Below are positions 1-4,796 of a stretch of 9,874 nt of DNA, piece after piece. Positions within the stretch are counted from its first letter, which is position 1; every line of letters begins with the position of its first letter. Made by a program: the position numbers and the translations under genes. The DNA is from DATDCV01 sp036524155 (GTDB lineage Bacteria > Verrucomicrobiota > Verrucomicrobiia > Limisphaerales > UBA8199): contig DATDCV010000348.1 of NCBI GenBank assembly GCA_036524155.1, positions 1 to 9,874 of the forward strand. Direction: 5' to 3'. Below the pieces are notes generated by a model. The model ran no database searches, had not been told where the DNA came from, and saw only the letters and a list, made by a program, of their open reading frames with translations.

Positions 1-229
1 CGGGTCTCGACCGGTTTGCTGGATGTGCCCGGAAGAAATCGCGTGCAGCCGCGAGCGAAGCAAAGGGGCCGTCAGTTTGGGCGTGGTTCGGCGCGGCCAG
101 TTTTCCCGACCAGGCGTCGTTGCCATCGGTGGCAACGTAAAAGACGTCAGCTCGCGGGGAGGCGAGGGTGAAACTGGAAGCGCATAAGGCAAGGAGGAGA
201 GCGACCATCGAATTCTGGAACGTGCGCAT
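1..229 (-). CDS. Secreted right-handed beta-helix (pectate-lyase-like) protein, N-terminal part only
   Basis: This is a partial gene: it reads 76 complete codons from ATG at 229-227 and runs off the left edge with no stop. The product opens with a signal peptide (MRTFQNSMVALLLALCASSF..., likely cleaved after about residue 25-27). It continues with FYVATDGNDAWSGKLAAPN, then TDGPFASLAAARD. This is the typical first turn of secreted parallel beta-helix proteins (pectate-lyase fold), where 'YVAxxGNDxxxGxxxxPxxSLxxAR' caps the helix. Such proteins bind or cleave acidic or complex polysaccharides outside the cytoplasm. The catalytic part is outside the window, so a substrate cannot be named. A second in-frame ATG at 208-206 also gives a usable signal peptide; neither start has a clear Shine-Dalgarno sequence. 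The gene diverges from the sugar isomerase-like gene at 442, so the 230-441 region probably carries promoters for both. Confidence 0.8.
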   Translation of the reverse strand, partial: MRTFQNSMVALLLALCASSFTLASPRADVFYVATDGNDAWSGKLAAPNHAQTDGPFASLAAARDFFRAHPANRSRP

Positions 230-274
230 GGCGCGATAACACCGTAAACGGAGCCAAAAGGCAATCCTGGGAGG

Positions 275-290
275 GCTCCCATGAGGGAGC
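275..290. other. Small perfect hairpin in the divergent intergenic region
   Basis: GCTCCC (275-280) and GGGAGC (285-290) form a six-pair GC-rich stem around the tetraloop ATGA. An alternative pairing with the upstream GGGAG is also possible. No T run follows on either strand, so it does not look like an intrinsic terminator. Because it lies between two divergent genes it could be a leader structure or operator. No clear -35/-10 pair was recognised in 230-441. Confidence 0.3.
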
Positions 291-340
291 TGATCTCAGG
301 CCCATTTATCTGGCAGCCGATTAACCTGTTACGGCGCTAA

Positions 341-354
341 AACCCGAAACCCGA
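341..354 (+). repeat. AACCCGA heptamer, two tandem copies
   Basis: Two exact copies of AACCCGA lie at 341-347 and 348-354, just before an AGGAGGGG stretch. The unit differs by one base from the AATCCGA heptamer repeated four times at 7742-7769. No function is apparent. Confidence 0.5.
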
Positions 355-441
355 AAGGAGGGGATCGCCGCGTGAGCCCAGTCCTGACGGCATCCGACTT
401 GGCGGTCCAGAGAATCAGAGCGTGGAATTAGCTGGCATGAA

Positions 442-1422
442 GTGTGGGTTCGGGCTTTCAATTCCTGCATGTTGAACTCGTCGCACTTTCGTTCGGACTT
501 TAGCTCAGTGCAAACGCGCCGGGAGTTTGTTCGCCGGGCCGGCGGCGCGCTTTTACTTAGTGGAACCGCGGGGTGCCTGCTGAATGCAAATGCCGCCGAG
601 CAGTTGACTCCACAAAAGAAAACTCTCGTTGGGTCGAATATTTACGGGTGGGGCCAATATGCGGAGCGGGACAAGCGGAAGCTGGATGTAGGCGAGGTGA
701 TCTCATGCCTTCGCGACGCGGGCTACGACTATCTGGAGACCTTCATGGACGTGAGCCGGCCGGAAACGAGTGCGGAGTTTGCGGATCAACTGAAAACCAA
801 AGGGCTACAGCCGGTGAGCTTGTATGTCGGTGCGCGCGTGCATGAGGCGGGCAAAGCTGAGGAAACGGTCAAAAAGATCCTCGCTGCCGGGAAGGTCTGC
901 CAGCAAGCGGGCTTCAAGGTGATTAGCTGCAACGCGGACCCGATTGGCCGCGAGAAGACAGACGATGAGCTCAAAACGCAAGCCGCCGCGCTGGGCGAAC
1001 TAGGCGAGGGCTTGAATGCGTTGGGCCTGCGGCTCGGCATCCACCATCACATGCCCGAGATGGCCAACAAGGCGCGTGAGTTTCACTACAATTTCGATCA
1101 CTCCAAAGCCGGCGTGGTGGGGTGGTGTTACGACGTCCACTGGGTTTGGAAAGGCGGCATTCCCCCGATGGAGGGTCTGAAACAATACGGTGATCGCGTG
1201 GTCACGTGGCATTTGCGCCAGAGCCGTAACGGCACCTGGTGGGAGGACCTCGACACGGGCGACATTGACTATTCAGCCGTGGCGCAATATGCCGCCCAAC
1301 ACAAACTTCCGCGCCGATTCACCGTCGAGCTCGCCATCGAGGGTGGCACCAAGATCACCAGTTCCGTTGTCGAAAATCACAGACGAAGCAGGGAATTTGT
1401 GAGGAGAGTCTTCGAGAGCTGA
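442..1422 (+). CDS. Tat-exported sugar phosphate isomerase/epimerase-like TIM-barrel protein
   Basis: This is a 326-residue product. The N-terminus carries a twin-arginine signal: TRREFVR (residues 25-31) followed by a hydrophobic stretch GGALLLSGTAG (34-44). Cys45 after TAG is a weak lipobox candidate; cleavage near ANA-A (51) is the alternative. From residue 60 onward it is an AP-endonuclease-2/xylose-isomerase-like TIM barrel (PF01261 type). Candidate metal and catalytic residues are Glu99 (YLETF), the HHH at 201-203, Asp231/His233 (CYDVHW), His257 (TWHLRQS) and Glu296 (TVELA). The motif near GTWWEDLDTGDIDY (264-277) is characteristic of exported members in Planctomycetes and Verrucomicrobia. 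Family members isomerise, epimerise or dehydrate sugars, or act on 3-keto-glycosides; the exact substrate is unknown. The start is uncertain: GTG 442 and ATG 469 both keep the Tat signal, neither has a good ribosome site, and an in-frame stop lies upstream at 385. Confidence 0.87.
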   Translation: MWVRAFNSCMLNSSHFRSDFSSVQTRREFVRRAGGALLLSGTAGCLLNANAAEQLTPQKKTLVGSNIYGWGQYAERDKRKLDVGEVISCLRDAGYDYLETFMDVSRPETSAEFADQLKTKGLQPVSLYVGARVHEAGKAEETVKKILAAGKVCQQAGFKVISCNADPIGREKTDDELKTQAAALGELGEGLNALGLRLGIHHHMPEMANKAREFHYNFDHSKAGVVGWCYDVHWVWKGGIPPMEGLKQYGDRVVTWHLRQSRNGTWWEDLDTGDIDYSAVAQYAAQHKLPRRFTVELAIEGGTKITSSVVENHRRSREFVRRVFES

Positions 1423-1471
1423 TCCGCTCGAATCCTGAATTCCGTAAAGCACTCCGCGTTACCGCTGCCCA

Positions 1472-1489
1472 TCCCTCCACGACGAGGGA
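1472..1489. terminator. Hairpin downstream of the TIM-barrel gene, possible terminator
   Basis: TCCCTC (1472-1477) pairs with GAGGGA (1484-1489) across the six-base loop CACGAC, about 50 bp after the stop at 1422. No T tract follows, so intrinsic termination is doubtful. The rest of 1423-1583 shows nothing recognisable. Confidence 0.22.
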
Positions 1490-1583
1490 GCGTGTCTGAA
1501 AATGCCCACCCCGGCATAGCCCCCATGGAGCAGCAGGCGGTAGAGTTGCACGCCTTCTAAATCGGCTTGGCGGGCAAAGGGAA

Positions 1584-1784
1584 ATGGGTTATGCCATGAC
1601 GCGAGAACTTCTTATGAAAACCGCCACCATTTTTTCAGGCAAACTGATGATCGCCGTTGGTCTGGTTGGCGCGCTGTTCGGCACCACACCGGTTCAAGGC
1701 GGCCTGCAAATCCCTTATACCCCGAACGCCAGCACGCTGCATCTTTGGCACCTGGATGACCCCGATGGCCTGTATGCCACCTGA
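1584..1784 (+). pseudogene. Truncated leader of a LamG/concanavalin-like secreted protein
   Basis: The reading frame stops after 66 codons, but its contents look like the beginning of a much longer protein. There is a clear signal peptide, best started at ATG 1614 (MKTATIFSGKLMIAVGLVGA..., ending near VQG). Then comes the segment IPYTPNASTLHLWHLDDPDG, followed by LYAT. In secreted LamG-domain proteins of Verrucomicrobiota this 'TLHLWHLD' segment is followed by several hundred residues. Here a TGA stop (1782-1784) comes directly after LYAT. In the +1 frame the next codons read DVSPPE and then lose any resemblance. The gene appears broken by a frameshift followed by deletion or rearrangement. 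A short functional secreted peptide is possible but less likely. The fragment faces the astacin gene across a 115-bp convergent gap. Confidence 0.6.
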
Positions 1785-1806
1785 CGTTTCGCCGCCGGAG
1801 AAACGT
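1784..1806. terminator. Inverted repeat at the convergent junction
   Basis: ACGTTTC (1784-1790) and GAAACGT (1800-1806) form a seven-pair stem with loop GCCGCCGGA, extendable by two G-T pairs. It overlaps the stop of the truncated LamG leader and lies downstream of the astacin gene on the other strand. Position fits a bidirectional terminator, but no T run follows on either side. Confidence 0.3.
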
Positions 1807-1820
1807 TGCGGAGACAGAGG

Positions 1821-1839
1821 CCCCGGTGCTTTTCCGGGG
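1821..1839. terminator. GC hairpin downstream of the protease operon
   Basis: CCCCGG (1821-1826) and CCGGGG (1834-1839) pair around TGCTTTT. It is the first hairpin met after the TAA of the astacin gene at 1900 when reading leftward. It lacks a U-rich tail, so the call rests on position and stem strength only. Confidence 0.3.
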
Positions 1840-1899
1840 AGCCGTGCGGTAGCGTGGACTGCACCGAGTTCGGCAGTGCCCTAAGGCATGGGCCCGACA

Positions 1900-3063
1900 T
1901 TAGCGCAATGTGGCGTACCCGGAAGGGCTTGGGCCGAGAGAGCCGTCGGACTGGAGCTGCAGATCCGGGATTGCGGCTTTCAAGATCATCGGTGTCGAGA
2001 TCGTCTGTCCAGCGGCCGAGAAGCTGCCAGGACCGAGCCACAGCGTCGAGCTCGGCGGCATGCTGGCAACCGCCTGCGAAACCGAGGTATAAGGCTGTTC
2101 AAACCTGCCGGTAGCTGTGCTCGAAGGCGTCGCATACAGAAAAAACCAATCCGAAGGACCGTAGCGAAAAGCCATGGCGCGCCGGTCCATGCCCGAAAGG
2201 TACGACTGCTGGCCAATCCTGCATTGTTGCGCAGCGTAAGGAGGAATCACCTGGATCGTAATACAGGCGGCATCGGTGCATGCGCAGGTGGCGTGGCCAT
2301 TTTGGCCGTCGCATTTGCTGAACGCACAGGCAAAATAATGCATGATCGAGTCGTAGTCGTAATCGCCAAACACGGCTTGCGGCGATTTGATGTCGAACTG
2401 ACTGGCCTCCCCATCCAGGATGTTTGCCCAGAGGATGGTCACGTAATTGTCGCGGTCCGCGCGGCTTTGCTCGTGCCAGAGCCCGAGCGCATGTCCGATT
2501 TCGTGCGCGATGACACCGGCGTCGATCGCGCTCGGGTGGATCGTTATGGTAACTTTGTCGCCGCTGTAGCCGACGTAGTCAGTTACCCCGCCGACGAAGC
2601 CGGGATCGGTCACGACAAAATTAATGTAACCGGCTTCGTTGTTTCGCGATTGGAAGCACAGCGTGGTGACGTTGGGATACGAGTTTGCCCACCAGGACAT
2701 CGCCTGATTGAAGACAGCGATCTGGGTCCCGCTCAAGGCACTGCCATAGTCGTACGGGACAATTCCATTTTGCCAAAGCCGGGAAGGCGCGTAGGCGAAC
2801 TTCGCGTGCGGACCAATGTTTTCACCCAAAAGCGCCGGCAGGTTCGTCTCGGCCACGATAATATCCCCCTCCACCTGGACGTATCCCGCAGGCACTATGA
2901 TCCTGCTATACTGTCCGGAAGCGGTGAGAGCAACGAGGCAGGGCAAGGCGAGCCCCGCCAAAGCCGCTCGCACCCGCAAGTGAAGGAGCCACCGCGCGAA
3001 GATCCTCTTTGGCGAATCGTTCGCGCTGCCGGGTTGAATAATGCCTGAAGCGTTCGGATGCAT
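1900..3063 (-). CDS. Secreted astacin-like (M12A) zinc metalloprotease with beta-helix-type C-terminal tail
   Basis: This is a 387-residue product. A hydrophobic export segment (about residues 33-49) follows a long polar start; GTG/TTG codons near residues 29-31 are alternative starts, and ATG 3063 has no clear ribosome site. The catalytic domain (about 85-305) contains the full astacin signature HEIGHALGLWHEQSRADRD at 187-205: zinc ligands His187, His191, His197 and catalytic base Glu188. The Met-turn SIMHY is at 239-243, with Tyr243 as the probable fifth ligand. Between the Met-turn and the end of the domain lies a cysteine-rich insert with Cys246, 251, 260, 262, 267 and 281, likely disulphide-bonded. 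After SGMDRRAMAFRYG the protein continues with a roughly 80-residue tail (about 305-387; DWFFLYA...PYTSVSQAVASMPPSSTLWLGPGSF) that resembles the first coils of a right-handed beta-helix. The tail matches the end of the neighbouring C10 protease. The gene starts 30 bp after that protease stops. Protein cleavage outside the cytoplasm is confident; the target is unknown. Confidence 0.92.
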   Translation of the reverse strand: MHPNASGIIQPGSANDSPKRIFARWLLHLRVRAALAGLALPCLVALTASGQYSRIIVPAGYVQVEGDIIVAETNLPALLGENIGPHAKFAYAPSRLWQNGIVPYDYGSALSGTQIAVFNQAMSWWANSYPNVTTLCFQSRNNEAGYINFVVTDPGFVGGVTDYVGYSGDKVTITIHPSAIDAGVIAHEIGHALGLWHEQSRADRDNYVTILWANILDGEASQFDIKSPQAVFGDYDYDSIMHYFACAFSKCDGQNGHATCACTDAACITIQVIPPYAAQQCRIGQQSYLSGMDRRAMAFRYGPSDWFFLYATPSSTATGRFEQPYTSVSQAVASMPPSSTLWLGPGSFSAAGQTISTPMILKAAIPDLQLQSDGSLGPSPSGYATLR

Positions 3064-3093
3064 ATCAAGGTGTCGGATTCAGCATAGGGTATT

Positions 3094-4713
3094 CTACAGT
3101 GGTCGAATCGTTGCGTTGACGCCCTTCAGGATTAGTGGCCGGTTGAGGGTCAGCGTGGGAGCGCCGAACGTGTTGTTGGACCCAGCTTTGAAGATGAGGG
3201 TGGTGCCATCTGATACATTGGCGAGGGCCTGCTCGATGCCGAGGTACGGGGTATTCGGTGAACCATTTCCCGCAGTGTTGGCGCCAACGAACTTGACTGC
3301 GTTCAGAGGCGCAATGCGGGTGGTCATGTCCTGTTTTATAGGAAAAACCTGGTCGAGCGAGTACCAAGCCGGAGGTTGCCCGGGCCAGCCCAGGTTCATC
3401 AGGAATTGCGTGGGGGTCGTGGTTGTATTGTATCCGTAGGCAACCCAGGCGTGGCCGCCAGCGATTGGCGGGGGGCCGCCGCCGCCAATTTCTGCTGGCC
3501 GGAACCATTGGATCTCATCTGTGATACGGGCGGCGTCGGCCCACTCGCAGACCGCAGCGGGATCGTAATAGAAGTAAGACTTCAGTGCCTCGGCAATGTG
3601 TGAGTCACCTGCACTGGAGAACCAGAGCCCATAGTGCATGTACACCGAGACTCCCGTCGCATAGCAGAGGGCCGCGACCTCCCGGTCCCCATCATCGACC
3701 GGGTCGGTGTGGACATCCCGGATGGCACTCCAGTTGATGGGAGTGCTGAAGGTGACGTTGGGGACGAACTGGGCGGGTGTCATTCTGGCCCACAAAGCGC
3801 TGAGCGCGCTGAGATAAGCAGCGTTGTTCGTGATTTGCGTCGCGCTGAAATAAACGCTCTGCTCGTCCCAGTATCCGTTCATGGAGAGGGTCCCGCCGGA
3901 GTCAGACGTCCATACGAGGCGGCTACCCCAGGAAGCAGGGACGCCTGGGTCGATGGTCAGCGGCTCTGTCAGCCACGTCGTTGTGTAGCGGCAAAAGTAA
4001 GGGAGCGGAGTCGGCACAGCTCCCGTGCCTGCCGGCGGCCATTTCCAATAATACATGAGCTGGGACATGGCGGTGGCAACACAACCGACAATGGCATGCT
4101 CGTCCTGACCGGGGGTGAGGTTGGGGCAAGCGTCGTTGTAAGGTGAGTTCTGGTGCCACCGGCTGGCCAAGGGCAAGACCACCGTGGACGGTGGGCCGCC
4201 GTCCTTGGGACGGGCAACGGTTGTGGATGAGGCCTTGGCGCTGGTCAGTTCCTGCCACGACAGAGCTCTGCGGGAGAGCTCCGGCGCGTAGTTCTTCAGT
4301 ATCGGGTCCTGCTGGTCGAGGGCTTTTTGCAGCCGAGCGAGCCTCCATTGGATTTCGGCCAGGATGTCCTGGCTGTTTGGGTCAGTAGCATCGAAACTTC
4401 CGCGGGGGCTGTAGAGATAAACAGGCAACAACCGATCGTCGGCGCCGCACAGACAATAGCCGCCCCCAGCGAGTTTTGCGACGTAGGCAAACGTCCTGCC
4501 ATTGGCAGTGTGCGGCTCCATCGTCTCGATACGGGCATCCGCACGGGCCTCGGCCGTTACGTGTCGCACCCAGGTTTCCACCGCGGTGCGGATTGCCGGT
4601 TCGGCGAGCTCCGCCGCGGGTAAAGCGCCCGGCGAAATTGCGAGCATGAGCCCGGAGACCAACCCGGTTAAGGGTGGGGAGAGTCTCATCCGCTGGTAAT
4701 CAGTGTTTTGCAT
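3094..4713 (-). CDS. Secreted C10-family (streptopain/SpeB-like) cysteine protease with beta-helix-type tail
   Basis: This is a 539-residue preproenzyme. The signal peptide spans about residues 1-34 (LVSGLMLAISPGALPAA). An inhibitory prodomain (about 38-130) includes AYVAKLAGGGYCLCGADDRL, like the SpeB prodomain pattern 'FYV...GFVIVSADDR...YS..GSFD'. The catalytic domain follows: WHQNSPYND (186-194), then HAIVGCVATAMSQLMYYWKWP (206-226) with nucleophile Cys211. The catalytic His is in GGHAWVAYGYN (419-429, His421). The later motif reads NLGWPG (440-445) where C10 enzymes usually have N-W-G-W-x-G. Residues about 475-539 form an extra tail (NTPYLGIEQALANVSDGTTL, then PLILKG) like that of the downstream astacin. 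ATG 4713 is supported by AAGGAA ten bases upstream. Zymogen activation by prodomain removal is expected; the adjacent metalloprotease is a possible activator (inference). Confidence 0.92.
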   Translation of the reverse strand: MQNTDYQRMRLSPPLTGLVSGLMLAISPGALPAAELAEPAIRTAVETWVRHVTAEARADARIETMEPHTANGRTFAYVAKLAGGGYCLCGADDRLLPVYLYSPRGSFDATDPNSQDILAEIQWRLARLQKALDQQDPILKNYAPELSRRALSWQELTSAKASSTTVARPKDGGPPSTVVLPLASRWHQNSPYNDACPNLTPGQDEHAIVGCVATAMSQLMYYWKWPPAGTGAVPTPLPYFCRYTTTWLTEPLTIDPGVPASWGSRLVWTSDSGGTLSMNGYWDEQSVYFSATQITNNAAYLSALSALWARMTPAQFVPNVTFSTPINWSAIRDVHTDPVDDGDREVAALCYATGVSVYMHYGLWFSSAGDSHIAEALKSYFYYDPAAVCEWADAARITDEIQWFRPAEIGGGGPPPIAGGHAWVAYGYNTTTTPTQFLMNLGWPGQPPAWYSLDQVFPIKQDMTTRIAPLNAVKFVGANTAGNGSPNTPYLGIEQALANVSDGTTLIFKAGSNNTFGAPTLTLNRPLILKGVNATIRPL

Positions 4714-4723
4714 GCTCTCGTGT

Positions 4724-4729
4724 TTCCTT
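4724..4729 (-). promoter_or_regulatory. Ribosome binding site of the C10 protease gene
   Basis: AAGGAA on the minus strand lies ten bases before ATG 4713 and supports that start. It is one of only two clear Shine-Dalgarno matches in the minus-strand gene run. Confidence 0.55.
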
Positions 4730-4796
4730 GGTCCATGTGAATTGTTGGAAGGGCTGATTCATTTGGCTCAGGATCAAGTGAGTCGGGGCGGTCCTG

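Noticed and set aside
372..431. A 19-codon GTG-started frame following a GGAGGGG sequence, as a leader peptide
   Set aside because: The ribosome-site spacing is acceptable, but the peptide has no signal, no attenuation-like codon run and ends before the next gene without overlap. Chance cannot be excluded.
1888..3048. A 386-codon open frame on the plus strand opposite the astacin gene
   Set aside because: It is the antisense of a gene with an intact zinc-protease signature. Its translation has no recognisable domain or export signal and the long frame follows from GC-rich codon usage on the other strand.
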